Positions 1 through 10,950 of a stretch of DNA of 64,000 nt are shown one piece after another; position 1 is the first letter of the stretch, and each line of letters starts with the position of its first letter. The DNA is taken from assembly GCA_037042915.1 (NCBI GenBank), contig CM073193.1, forward strand, positions 7,192,001-7,256,000, written 5' to 3'. Under the pieces are notes generated by a model that did not search any database, was not told the DNA's origin, and saw nothing but the letters and a program-made list of their open reading frames with translations. This stretch comes from Auricularia sp. M13. Its lineage: Eukaryota; Basidiomycota; Agaricomycetes; Auriculariales; Auriculariaceae. The position numbers were made by a program, and so were the translations under genes.

Positions 1-127
1 TGCGACTGACTGTTCTTCCTAAGATCCAGAGAAACATGTCCATGCAAAGTGACCTTTCGAGACAGGCGCAGCTACCCAGCCATGTATCGGTACATCTCCA
101 TTTCCTACATACTGTATTACACGAGCC

Positions 128-1266
128 CTAGCGCAGCTTCTTGAGTGCCTCGAACCGTTTCGTGAGCTCTGCAAAGTCATCTTCCGGAGTGCGCTTCTTG
201 GGAGCGGCGTCCTTCGGCGTCGCCTCGCCCTCGAGGGGCGGTAGGTCAGGCAGCTTGAGTCCCGGCGCGTCTCCTTTGATGTCGTTGGCGACCTTCTTTG
301 ACGGAGGCTCGGAGAGCAAGGGCGATTCCAGCTTCGTCTCTGCTGTCTTCTTCTCCTGAGATGACGCATTCGGTGAGGGGGCCAGCGTGTAAGCATATTT
401 CAGAAATGTACTCACTATCAGCCCACTCCCTCCTTCATCATCGCTGTCATCTTCGGCAACGAAGCCTGGCGGGGCCCAGTCGATGCCGTACGCCTTTGCG
501 ATCTCGTGCAGGTATGCATCGACCAGCTCGGCAGGCGGCATGGCGATCGTCAGCTTGTTGGCGACCTGCAGCAGTAAGAACTTGAGTGCCCTGCGGGGCA
601 GAGTGGTGGTGCATAGTTATGCGTACCCGCTCGCAGACGCAGTTATCGCGATTCTCCATGACAGCGATTGAGTATTCGCGCCCGAATTTATGCATGAGCA
701 TCTCGCGTAGAACGTGCAGTTCTGTACCAACCGTCAGACCCACAAATTATTGGGAGGTAAAAATACAGACCTTTGAGTTCGGTTCGTGGTGCGGCGTGCA
801 CGATCGCGTTAACGCCCTCGGCCACGGCAGGGTCGGGCTCGCGTTGGCTACATTCATCGTGAGACGCACAGCAGAGCGATAAGATATGGCGGCGCACCTC
901 ATTTCTAACAGTCCAAAGCGGCTAATAAGCAGCTCGCAGTAGAGCTCGAGCAGTTCGAGCAGCTCGAGGTATATGTCCTCGCTGATGACGCCCTCGGTCT
1001 TGATGCGCGCCGTCTCGACCTTGCCGCGCTCGAGCAGCGTCGCAATCTCTCTTCTAGAGACCTTGGCGAGGGACGCCTTCTTGTCTTGCAGGATGCGCAG
1101 CCGCTGCACGGCCAGCCTGGGGGACCGGTCGGGCTATGTACGCCAATCTGCGCGGGGACGGGCGTACCGCAGCTGGACCTGGGCAGCATAAGTCGGAACG
1201 CAGCTTCAGGACAACGAATTTGTGAATTACCTTTGTCCGCGTCGCGTTCCAGGTCGCGGGTGGCAT
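128..1266 (-). CDS. IST1: IST1-like regulator of Vps4 (ESCRT-III related)
   Basis: Spliced gene encoding an Ist1-domain protein. In fungi Ist1 binds the ESCRT-III factor Did2 and the AAA ATPase Vps4 and tunes multivesicular-body sorting at endosomes. The start is the ATG at 1266; exon 1 is 36 nt (reads MPPATWNATRTK) and ends at 1231. A tiny second exon (VQLR) then joins the helix reading LAVQRLRILQDKK. Family hallmarks follow: REIATLLERGKVETARIKTE, the LELLELYCELL helix, and further on GTELHVLREMLMHKFGREYS. The last exon carries an acidic, Pro-rich tail and ends KRFEALKKLR at the TAG at 128-130; the C-terminal end may act as a MIM-type Vps4-binding helix (inference). It lies head to head with the bL31m gene. 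The core is certain; the internal small exons are a hand prediction. Confidence 0.88.
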
Positions 1267-1333
1267 TGACGCTCAAGGGGAAAGCTGCTGTCGGAAATGT
1301 CCGGCAGGAGCCTGGCTCAGCACTGGCAGCTGC
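1267..1333. promoter_or_regulatory. 67-bp head-to-head intergenic region, IST1 / bL31m
   Basis: Only 67 bases separate the two divergent start codons (IST1 on the minus strand, bL31m on the plus strand). Both core promoters must share this stretch or reach into the neighbouring transcription unit. I see no clear TATA box. Confidence 0.5.
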
Positions 1334-1846
1334 ATGTCGTCGACCCTCTCTTTGCCGCTGCGCGCGCGGACGCGAATACTGGCGCCGGCGCAGACGCGCT
1401 GCGTGTCGAGCTCGCCATACGGGCGTACGCACGTGTGGGCGACGCGCAAGCCCAAGATGGCGAACCCCGTCGTGCCCACATTCATCCAGCGCGTCACGCG
1501 CGCCGACGGGAGCACCTTCCTGCACAGAACGACCTCGCCGCGGCCCACCGTCCGCCTCACCCGCGACGTGACCAACAATCCGCTCTACAACAACGGCGTC
1601 TCCAAGGGCGGCCTCTTCGGCGTCGACCAGGACGTCTCCGCGGACGGCGCCGCCGTCGAGGACGAGACGAGCGGCATCACACGTTTCGCCAGGCGGTTCG
1701 AGGACCTCGGACGCGAGTCGCTCGGCTGGCTGGGAGAGCTGCACGAGGCCAATGCGCAGGCCAGCAACCAAATTTCGCGCGGCTCTGTCATGAGCGCGGG
1801 AGAGGCAGCAGGCAGCGCGGAGAAAAAGAAGAGAAAACGCAAGTAA
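1334..1846 (+). CDS. MRPL36: Mitochondrial large-subunit ribosomal protein bL31m
   Basis: Intronless ORF of 170 residues from the ATG at 1334. The basic, Ser/Arg-rich N-terminus (about residues 1-40) looks like a mitochondrial targeting sequence. The core reads RKPKMANPVVPTFIQRV, then DGSTFLHRTTSPRP and VRLTRDVTNNPLYN, the pattern I know from fungal bL31m (yeast Mrpl36), a component of the mitochondrial 54S subunit. The C-terminus is a lysine/arginine cluster (KKKRKRK). It shares a 67-bp upstream region with IST1 and is convergent with the MICOS gene. Assignment rests on recalled family pattern, not a search. Confidence 0.82.
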   Translation: MSSTLSLPLRARTRILAPAQTRCVSSSPYGRTHVWATRKPKMANPVVPTFIQRVTRADGSTFLHRTTSPRPTVRLTRDVTNNPLYNNGVSKGGLFGVDQDVSADGAAVEDETSGITRFARRFEDLGRESLGWLGELHEANAQASNQISRGSVMSAGEAAGSAEKKKRKRK

Positions 1847-2180
1847 GGACCCGGGTCGCCCGCACTGCGCACTGGCCATTAGACTACGCCTGTCTTGCAC
1901 GCATTGTATATTTTATTCTACTATCGCGCAGTGAACAGCGTCCCCGTCAGCTTTCCGTTCTTTCCTCCCCGCTCCGCCCGGTTCCTCAATGAAGAGTATA
2001 CCAGAGCGCAGACGCGAGAGGGTGGTGCGACATCCAAGCCTCGTGAAAGACTCGTTCCGCGCGCGAAAATATTGTCATCATCCGGGGCGTGCAGCTGTCA
2101 CAATCTACATAAATTTATAGTCCAGACAGTCTACTGCAACGGTCAGCTTAGAAGACAGCCATGAATACAAAGACGCGCAC
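1847..2180. other. Convergent 3' intergenic region
   Basis: 334 bases between the stop codons of bL31m (plus) and the MICOS gene (minus). It should hold both 3' UTRs. An AT-rich patch lies at about 1905-1925 and another at 2100-2120. No gene seen. Confidence 0.5.
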
Positions 2181-3085
2181 CTACTTCGCCTTGCGGACTT
2201 GGTCGACCTCCTTCTTGACGACGTCGACAATCTCCTTGCTTTCCTTCTTGACAGTGTCAACGACGGCGTCCTTGACCTCATTCTCCTCCTTCTTGCTCTC
2301 CTTCTCCGCCCACCCGATCGCCTCGCGCAGCCGCAGGCCCGTCAGCTGCTGCGTCTGGCCCACAGCCCACTGCACGCCCTCGCGGGCGCGCACGCCGACA
2401 CTCCCGACAGCAGCATGCGTCTTGATCCACGCGTCGCGCGTTTGCTTGCTGAGCTGGTCATGCGTCTGCGCCACGCCCGGCGCGTACTCGCGCTCGAGCT
2501 CGCGTAGGTACGCGCCGATGTTGGCGCTCGTGCGCGGCAGGAAGTACGGCAGCGAGCCGACGAGCAGCAGCGGCGGGAGCAGCACCCGGACCGGCAGCGC
2601 ACGGTTGCGCGCGACGACGGAGCCCGTGAGCGCCGCGACGCCTGCGTAGAGCGCGCCGGGCGTGAGCGACTCGTCCTTTGCTTTGAGCGCCTTTAACCGC
2701 CCTGCAACGCGACACGATTCAGCCAGACACAGCGACGAACGGACGCTCACACGCACTCTCCACGCGCTGCTCAACACCTATCCACCGCTCAACCCCTTGC
2801 CGCACCTGGGCACGCGCAGAAAGGTACTGCTCCGTCGCGAGCAGCCGCGCCCGCCGGATTTCGAGCTCGAGTCGCGATGGGTCAGGCTCGAAATGAATCT
2901 CGGGCTCGGGTTGCGAATATATTGGCAGCTAAGAACAAACGACGTGTCAGCAGTAGGCAGGCTGGTCTTTGTTGCAAACGGACTTTCTGGCTCGCAGGAC
3001 GAGGCGTCGAAACCGGGACTGAAGTGCGAGCAGTGGAATCCCCTGACGCAGTTGGAATGGAGGCCGCTAAGACTGCTGTGCTCAT
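2181..3085 (-). CDS. MICOS complex subunit of the MIC26/MIC27 (apolipoprotein O) family
   Basis: Three-exon gene: 3085-2984, 2928-2757 and 2701-2181, with two 55-nt introns (donors gtccgt and gtgcgt). The start is the ATG at 3085 (MSTAVLAASIP). After exon 1 comes the signature LPIYSQPEPEIHFEPDPS, then LELEIRRARLLATEQYLSA. Exon 3 encodes two hydrophobic segments (GALYAGVAALTGSVVARNR and VRVLLPPLLLVGSLPYFLP), the usual pair anchoring this family in the inner mitochondrial membrane at crista junctions. A charged coiled-coil-like tail (EKESKKEENEVKDAVVDTV) ends at the TAG at 2181-2183. Which of MIC26 or MIC27 it corresponds to cannot be settled here. Confidence 0.87.
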
Positions 3086-3519
3086 AACGAGCGTTCGCGC
3101 CAAGCGCTGCGTGTAGGAATTAGATGATGAATCCCGAAGAAAGGGTGGGCATGTCGCGTACCGGCCGAAACATGAGAAACGAAGGGAAGAGCGTGCGGGT
3201 TGCAATTGCGGAGTTCAGCCGATACTGTGACGCACCATGGCAGACTTGGCAGTCTTCGCACAATGTCCAGTCGGGCAGGCTCTTTCGAAAGTCGCGTACG
3301 CTGCGCAGCTGGGTAAAATTTGGTTGCGTGCACTTACGCGTCGCGGTCACTTGATGAACGAAGAGATTCGGCAAAATATGCAGGAGTTTATTTCTACATG
3401 CAACATGCTATGCGAAATTTGGTGACGATGAAAGTAACGAGATGAGTTGCATTCCGATTGAAGGTCATAATGCGATGCATAAAATGAAGCAGAGGGGGCC
3501 CATGCAAGCAGGACAGCAA
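3086..3519. other. Intergenic region between the MICOS gene and UTP14
   Basis: 434 bases holding the MICOS promoter and the UTP14 3' UTR (both genes on the minus strand). Short ORFs here are not supported as genes. Confidence 0.45.
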
Positions 3520-6500
3520 TTAGATATTCTTGCGAATAGGAGCAATGACAGTTCCCATCTGCGCTCGTCAGCAAAAGTCCTCCCTCAAGAAAAGCCCGAA
3601 CCTTTTTGACGACATGCGGCAATGTCCCCCGCTGCAGCCCAACACGGGTGTTCCACTCCGCGCCGATGGGTGCTTCCAACGTACGCTCGAACTGCGCCTT
3701 GCTGGTGTACGGGAACGGGAGATCCTTGACGAGGTACTTGGCCGCCTTCTTGTCTTTTTTCTCGGAGATGATGACGTGCGCCTTGCCGTGGTCAGCGCGC
3801 TGCGTTGCATCGATGCCTGGTATGGTCTTGAGGAGATGCGGCTTGGGCTTTTGTTTCTTCGAGCCTCGGCCGCCCCACGCACCCTTTCGTGAACGAGTCA
3901 ATATGCGCAATGTCAATGAATAAAAGAGAACTCACCCAGCCAGGCAACGTCGTATCCTCGACCTTCGGAGCGTCCGCCTCGATTTCTTGCCGCTTGAGCT
4001 CTGCAAAATCCTATTCAAATGATCAATATGTAGCACCCGATAGTGCAGTCCATAGAAGCGCACCTCCACAACGTTGTCTCCGGCAAATGCAAGTGCTACA
4101 AGCTCGCGCTGCTTGAACGCCGGCTGCTTGCCCTTGCCTTTACCATTCGCCCGGTTCCTCTTCTCCTGCTCCATCTTCTCCTGCTCCTCTTTCTCGCTAT
4201 GCATCTCCTCGTCATCATCCAGCTGCGGCGCACTGAGCTGAAGACGTCCGTCATAGAAATCTCGACGACCGCGTCGTCCCTGTCGACGCCGTTCTGCTTG
4301 TTGCGCTGCTTTTGGAGATTGTGCTGCGCTTTATCCATTGCGTGACTGGTTTTCGACACGAGCACCTCGTTCTTCTTGCGCGCAACTTTGCCAGAATTCT
4401 CTTCGAGACCAGCGAGCCACGGATTGGTCGAGGGAAGGGTGGAAGGTCCAGCGCCAGGCGACGATGTTATTGTCGGTGGGGGGTCGAAAGAGCGCATTGT
4501 GATACTAGAGGCGTCTGACATTAGCAGTGCCATTACGCGGGAGGACGGACTATCAAAGCAAACTCTGTGAGGATAAACCAGATAGCCAAAAAAACGCAAC
4601 TCACGTTGCTCGGGTTGAAGGTCATGCGGCCGTTGACACGGTCGGAGACAACTGGGGTAGCCTCCTGGGTAGATTCTGCATCCGATTCGTGTTGACCCCC
4701 TTCAGCGTCAATATTGGCCAATTCAGCCCGCAGCTCTTCGGCTGCATTGTCCGCCTCTCGAGTACGTCTTGCCATGGCGTCCTTCATGAACTTCATCTCA
4801 AACACACCCTTGAGCTTTCCATTCTCGGCGGGCTGATCGTCCAATTGCGCGAGTTCGTCGAAGGCACGCTGCTTGATGGTGTCCACTTCCGCGTCGTCGT
4901 CATCGGCGTCGTCTCCGTCGCTCTCGTCACCAGAGTTAACACCCTGTATTCGGCGCCGAAGTCGCTCTCCCTTTGCAAGCATTTCGTTGATATCGCGCCG
5001 CTGGTCCTGGTCGAGCTCGCCGCGGTGCTGCATGGACTTGGCCCATTTGCCGGTGTTTTTATGCTTGAGGGTTGCGCGTTCCTTTGCACGGGCCGTCTCG
5101 AGACGCAATGTCTCTTCCTCCTCGTCCACACCTTCATCCACATCGTCGCCGAGCTTGTCGCGCTGTTTCTTCCGTATGCGACGGAAAGCCTTGCTCTTGA
5201 TACGTGCTACGCGCTTCGCCTTGGCGTCTGCGCGGAACATGAGCTCGCGCGTGCGCAGAAGCTCGGCGCGTCGGGCAGCGACTTCCTCGACAGACAAATG
5301 GTTCATCTTCAGTGCTTCCGTCTTCTCGATATCCTGGTCGCGCAACCCCGCCGTGCGCAGGAGTCTGTCGACCGCACTCTCAAGTTCTGTGCTAGGCTAC
5401 GTTGAACGTAAGATACGGCAACACACCGATATAAGAAATGCATACTTTAAACTTGGCCGCCAGTTCGTGCGTCGAAACGCCCACGGTCTCAGGCGGTTGC
5501 AATGGGAAGCTGAGGTGCTCCGCCTGTGTGATAGGTTAACGGAGTGCAAAGCAATCAGCGGACAACGTACCTCTTTAATCTGCTTCATGGTCGCCTTCCA
5601 TTTGTCGACCTCCTCCTTGGTCTGCGCATATGCAGCCTCACGGTCGAGGCGATCTTGCGTGCGGCCGGGCAAAGGCGCGGCAAGAGGGCCATTCTTAGGG
5701 CCAGATCCCTTCAGCACTTTCGTCGATGCCTTGAGGGAGCTGGCAGTCGTAGACGGAAGAGGCGCCAATAGATCATCTAGTTGCAGTTTACCTATAGCTA
5801 GATTAGCACTGCGAGATGAACTGCGACACCGTAAGGACGTACCGCTGTGCAGATTGAATTCACCCTCAATGCCTGCCTCGGTACGCTCCTTGAGTAGGCG
5901 ACGTTTCGGTTGCGGCGCGGTAGAATCGGCATCCTCAACTTCGCGAACCTTGCGCTTCTTCGAGGTGTCGAGGCCAGCAATAAACTGGCCCAGGTTTTCA
6001 AGCGCATCCTCGTCAGGTGCATCGTCGACGTCGGACATGGGCTCGTCTTGCCGGTCGGAAGGCTCCTCCTCGCTCTCCTCTTCCGCACCTTCGCTATCTT
6101 CGTCCATGTCGTCGTCGTCGTCGTCGTCGTCACCTGCAGCAGGAAGCGGAGTCTTGCCATCCAGCATTGCCAGCGGGTCGTATACTGTCTGGTCATCCTC
6201 ATCGGCCGCAGAGCCTTCACCCGAGCCGTCGTCTTCGTTCAGATTGACCTGCCCACGTTTCTGCGACTGGCCCTTCTTTTTCTGAACGTATGTTAGCTAC
6301 TAGCAAGGCAAGAGTAACAAGCCCTTGCCTGCTGTTTTTTCGCTTCGGCAAATTTGTGGCCAGCAAAACGCTCATTGTCGCTTTCGGCGAAAGCATCGTC
6401 GCTGTCGATGTCCTCGTCGTCCTCGCTCCTGACAGTATCTTCCTGGACGCGTTTTGCAATGCGTGCACGCAGGTCGTCTTCGCTGTCGTCGTCGTCGTCA

Positions 6501-6706
6501 GAGTTGTTGCCACGGGCCGCTTCGTCGTCGCGGTCGAGCTCGAGCGCGACCTTCGCCCGTCGGGTCTTCGCGTCCGCGTCAAACTCGTACGCGTCGTCCA
6601 AATTGCGAGTTTCCCGAGCGCCGCGCCTTTCCTGCCTTTTGGCAAATCCGCGGGCGTTTGCAGACTTCTGCGTGCCTTTTCCCGAGGACTTTCGGCGCAG
6701 CGGCAT
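3520..6706 (-). CDS. UTP14: U3 snoRNP / SSU processome protein Utp14
   Basis: Large spliced gene encoding Utp14, the nucleolar SSU-processome factor that activates the DEAH helicase Dhr1 during 18S rRNA maturation. The start is the ATG at 6706 (MPLRRKSSGKGTQKS). The N-terminal part is basic, then very acidic (runs of Asp/Glu/Ser at about 6100-6500). The central part holds KIKSKAFRRIRKKQRDK-type motifs (here IKSKAFRRIRKKQRDKL) and KHKNTGKWAKSM. The C-terminal module reads TTLPGW, joined by a phase-0 intron to GAWGGRGSKKQKPKP, then FPYTSKAQFERTLEAPIG and EWNTR. The last exon (3558-3520) reads MGTVIAPIRKNI and ends at TAA. All family landmarks are present and in order, so the gene looks intact. 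It has at least seven introns. Confidence 0.93.
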
Positions 6707-9700
6707 TGCAGAGAGTAGTACGGCTGGGAGCGGCGGACTGCACGGAACCATATTTTACACTTGCGGCTCTTCCTGACTCTCTTCGCTATCAATTCGCATC
6801 AACCCTTTCCCTCGCAAACGAAGTTAACCGTTGCTGAGATGCCACTGGTAGGGAATAAATTACAACTACTTCGGGACGCGGGCGATATCTAATGATTTTA
6901 TGCGTCATATTATAGAACAGTTGCTCTGCCCAACTTCCTGCCCTTGTCTCTCGCCCTGTAGCTTCGTTGCCGCTCATTGCTCAGGTGTTGGATGTAATCG
7001 GTACACCTGAGCGATGCTGCGGCAACATAGCGACAGGAGAGAAGGGCTCGGGGATGGGGAGGGCCGGCCACGCCGCCATCGCATGCAGCATGCAGTCACC
7101 GCTCCGATGCGATGTACTCCCCAGCTCTGTGAGCCTCAACGCCATACATGGCACGAAAATCTTACCTTCCGATTGTTTCGCTGGGGAGTGCAGAATTCTC
7201 CCGGCTAACATGCTAACATCGCAAAGCATTGGATGTCGAAGCTGCAACCGCTGCACGTCAATAGGTCACCTTCCCACCGCCTACATACACTTGCCTGGGT
7301 AGCTGGAGGATGATCGGTCACGGATCTATCCATGGCGCATCATCCTCGCCTCAGGACGACTCCAACTGCTGACGTACGTGTACACTCTGTAATCGCCAGG
7401 GCATCCCCGCACTCGCTTTTATAGGCATATAGTAACATGGTTGCAGTGATTTACAACTATGCGCCTCGAGTTAAACAATGACCTATCACTCTCTAGCCGG
7501 CCCTCTCAAGTCCGGTGTGTTTGCCGACACCGGCGGCCTCAGCGCAGTACTGACTTGCTGTTCGCACCCAGGGAACCGACGATCAAGCACCCATAACTGG
7601 TATAGCTAAGCTAACCATGCCGTCTAGCCTCCCTCGAATACACATCCTGGCTTCGCAGCGGTTGGTAGGAGTCCGACGGCCCGCTCGAATCCCTTCACCA
7701 TTCGGCTTGCGTGCATCCCCTCCATCTGGTCGCGGAAAAGCACCTCGACTGTTTAATTTGTATCCGGATCCCAACTGGGAGGTGATGGAGCGAGTGCTGG
7801 GAAGTCCGGCGGCTGTTCCGACTTGCATGTCACCGTGTTGGCGCACGTCCCCAGCCAGACACCGGGCTCCATGAAATTCCGCGGAATAACAGCATATGGT
7901 GAGCATATCCCTTGCTGTATCTCCATCTCCAATACCCTACTTCCCGAGTCGCGACGCTGTTTGCCCCTTCCGGCGCCTTCGTTTCCATCTGACGTTGAGT
8001 TATCTGATCAACCTCACAGCGGCGAGCGCGACGGCACATAATAACCGCTGATGGCATACCTGGCGCAGCAATATAGCATTACCCCTGGCCCCATTGATGC
8101 CTCCATGTCCTCCGCGCTGTGGACATTGCAGGGAAGAGCAGGACTGTATGCGTGGATGCTCTCATGCGTCACTGCTAGTCAGGCGACGTTTGAGCTATCG
8201 CAACCGGCTCAATGTCGTCTAGTGGTTGCCTGAGACGCAACTTCGGAAGCCTGAAATGCGATCCGTGATTAGGTACGAGTGCATCTGCTCCCATCCTTGC
8301 CGAACTCAAAGCTTGCTTGCTCATCCTCCCGCCAGCACCGCAGGGACTCCAGCGTTCCGTAATTCCCGGACCTCGCATATATTAACGAGAGCCAGTATTC
8401 TGCTGCTTGGTATGTCCCCTCTCCCGCTGTAGAACTGGGCGAATCAACTTTCTGGCCACTCGTACAAGAGCTGGAATCTCGTTGTCTCTGCCCAGCTTTC
8501 CGCCCTTTCGCCATGCAGCCGAAGCTGCCAACTCGTGACCGGGAATGGCAGCTCCTGGGCCGCTGACGAATGTGCTCAGAGCTGGGGAGGGCTCGAGCGT
8601 CTCGACCACCGGGACTCTAGTCCGATAACCGGGAATGGGCGCGGCGATGCACAAAATGAGCTTTCTCATGACCGCTATTGACAGTCGCTGAGCTGAATTG
8701 ATATCTCACCGCAGAAGAGGCGCAGAATGTTATTCGGAATCCGGCGCCCAGCCACGCGAAGGCTGCCTGCGCCGCACCACAAGCATATTCGCCGACATGC
8801 CACCAAGCATGATGGTGCGTTCCTTATTTGATGGTATTCAGTCCGCTGAGGCAGGGCGACTCAGTTCATACTTTCATAGATTGAGGCGGAAATGTCTTGT
8901 CGAGGACCTCGAGTCGTTTGACAGGCTGTGACTGACTCCCCATTTCGTGAGTTGACAGAACATTCCTTCCGCATGGTCCCATAAATTGATCTGTCAAGTA
9001 TTTAGATACGCCGCTCCATAGGTGTTGGATACATCGGAAGCTTCAGTTGGACGAGATGGAATTGTTATGTTACTGCCACTACTTTACTGCCCCTCGTAAG
9101 CTCTTAGACTCCGCCTCAGTATGCAAGATACATCTCGCGATCCAGTGACGCTTCAGAATCCTACGATTAGTCATAGAGCTTCCCAGACGCGGAAGCCCCA
9201 GCGATGGCTCGATATGTATATTTACACATCCACCAGTTATGCGGCTCGAGTTGTGTTCCAGGTCATTGACGCCACTACTCTGCATCATCCAACGGTATTC
9301 ATTGATTATTTACGCATGCGATGCCTATAGATCGCAGCTAAGCGTACGCAATCGTCGCCACAGATGTTACAGGGAGTAGATAGCCATGATGGTAACGAGT
9401 GGCGCACACGGCACACAAGGCGTGGCAGAGCATGGCCCTTTGAAGTTGTACCAATCGAAAGTTTTGTTAGCGTATCTATATCAACCCACGGCGGAGGGAG
9501 AGTTGGGAGACATTATGATTTTATGTACGGGTCATCAATATCAGCGCCGTGCCGCCACGGCTAATAGAGAGTAATGCGCGCTCTTGATCTTGCCATAGCC
9601 CAGAGAAGTGTTGCGGTTGACCAGCCGTGGAAACCAACTGGCTCAATGCCCGTCCATTGCCAGTCTGTTTTTGACAACTGACTCGGTCGGGCTCCGCCCT

Positions 9701-10950
9701 AGTAAATAACCGCTGCAAAGGCTACCGTTGATCTGGGAGACGGCGTCTTCCTCAGTCCACAACAGTACGAGCGCTGACCTGGACGGAAGAGGGAGATTGA
9801 TTGTAGAACGAGCGACGACTATTGCATGCGACTCAGTGCCGAAAGCGATTGGACTGAGGGCAACCTTCACCTGACCGGTAACGCGAGCAAATGCCCTTGA
9901 CAGTATCCCCACGTACAGTGTGAGTCATACTGCAATGTAATTGTCATTTGACGCAGTGAGAAGGCCACGGAACGCTGGTCGCGTCCTCATATGCACATAC
10001 AGGTCTGACCGTCGAACGCCGCGGATTGGCCGTCCCACGACCTTTCCCTTCAATGATGAAGAGACTCGCTTGGCAGAGATGATTAAACTCTATTGGTCAT
10101 TTTGACGCATCAGCCTGTGGAGCACCTCAGGCTCAATTGAAACAGGAGACCAGACCACCCTCTGAAGACGGAGGTCGCGCGAAGAGGTCGAAATTTCATA
10201 CGATGCTCCTGTTGCAATTGATTGATTTATCGCAGAACTTGAATATACGGCACGCGCAATGTCTAATCCCAGTATCGTCTCTAATCAGAAGGCGGATATG
10301 AAATTTGAGGATTTCAGTGACTCACGGAGCCCGCGAGGTACTTGAATGCCTCAGACCAGCTTCGATCGATGGATGACCAACGTCACGAAGCAGTACGGAC
10401 AGACGGAGAATAGTTCTTTCTGCAGCCTGGGCATAGTTGGGAGCAGATTGGGAGTACGGGGTTAGCAGAATGAAAGGAGATCGATACGTTTGAGGAGCCG
10501 CGGCGGCCGTCTCCGGACATCTATCTTCTGCACGGAGAGACGCCCTGAAAGAAATATGTAGTGCGTCCACGGACTGCAGCAGCAAAGTGACACTCACACA
10601 GAGGGTCCTTGAAGTGAAGTACAGCGCCGCGCAATGTTGGCCGCAAACCGACCATTTGAAAGCTATTCTATAGTTAATGACATTTAGTAGCTTCAGAAAG
10701 CAAAATTTCGAAGAATACTTGATTGCACACGAGCCTCCATCGAGCGTACAATCGATACTCGATACACAGGCACACCCGAGCAGCTCCCGTACTCCAGGAC
10801 AAAATCTGCGTGAGGAGCATACAGTTAAACGTACATCTGCTCAAGCCGAACGTCTCGCACAAGGGTCCAAAGGTGGTGCTCATCAGGATAAAGCACAGGA
10901 ATTAGTTAGCGACAAGGAAATGAGAAGAGGATAAGTACAAGGAACACGTC
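6707..10950. other. 4.2-kb gene-poor region
   Basis: From the UTP14 start codon to the stop of the RRM gene I find no ORF over about 110 codons and no protein I can recognise on either strand. Base composition is more even than in the neighbouring GC-rich exons. A hairpin lies at 6975-7016. A weak spliced-gene candidate at about 10320-10655 (minus) shows splice-like signals but no recognisable protein. UTP14's promoter lies at the left end. Confidence 0.5.
6975..7016. repeat. Imperfect inverted repeat (hairpin)
   Basis: Arms of 14 bases at 6975-6988 and 7003-7016 match at 13 of 14 positions; the inner 10 bases (gctcaggtgt and acacctgagc) are perfect. The spacer is 14 bases. It lies about 270 bases upstream of the UTP14 start codon, in non-coding sequence. 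It could be a protein-binding dyad, a transcript hairpin or chance. Confidence 0.55.

Noticed and set aside
905-1900. 331-codon minus-strand open frame
   Set aside because: It overlaps the real IST1 exons (other frame) and runs antisense to bL31m. Its Arg/Ala/Ser-rich product is a GC-rich shadow with no domain.
4873-6285. 470-codon plus-strand open frame
   Set aside because: It is antisense to UTP14; the Ser-rich product mirrors the acidic UTP14 codons. UTP14 motifs on the other strand are decisive.
6707-10950. Mobile element or virus-like copy in the gene-poor stretch
   Set aside because: No reverse transcriptase, integrase, transposase or capsid motif, and no long terminal repeats, could be seen by eye. 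The idea stays open but is not supported.
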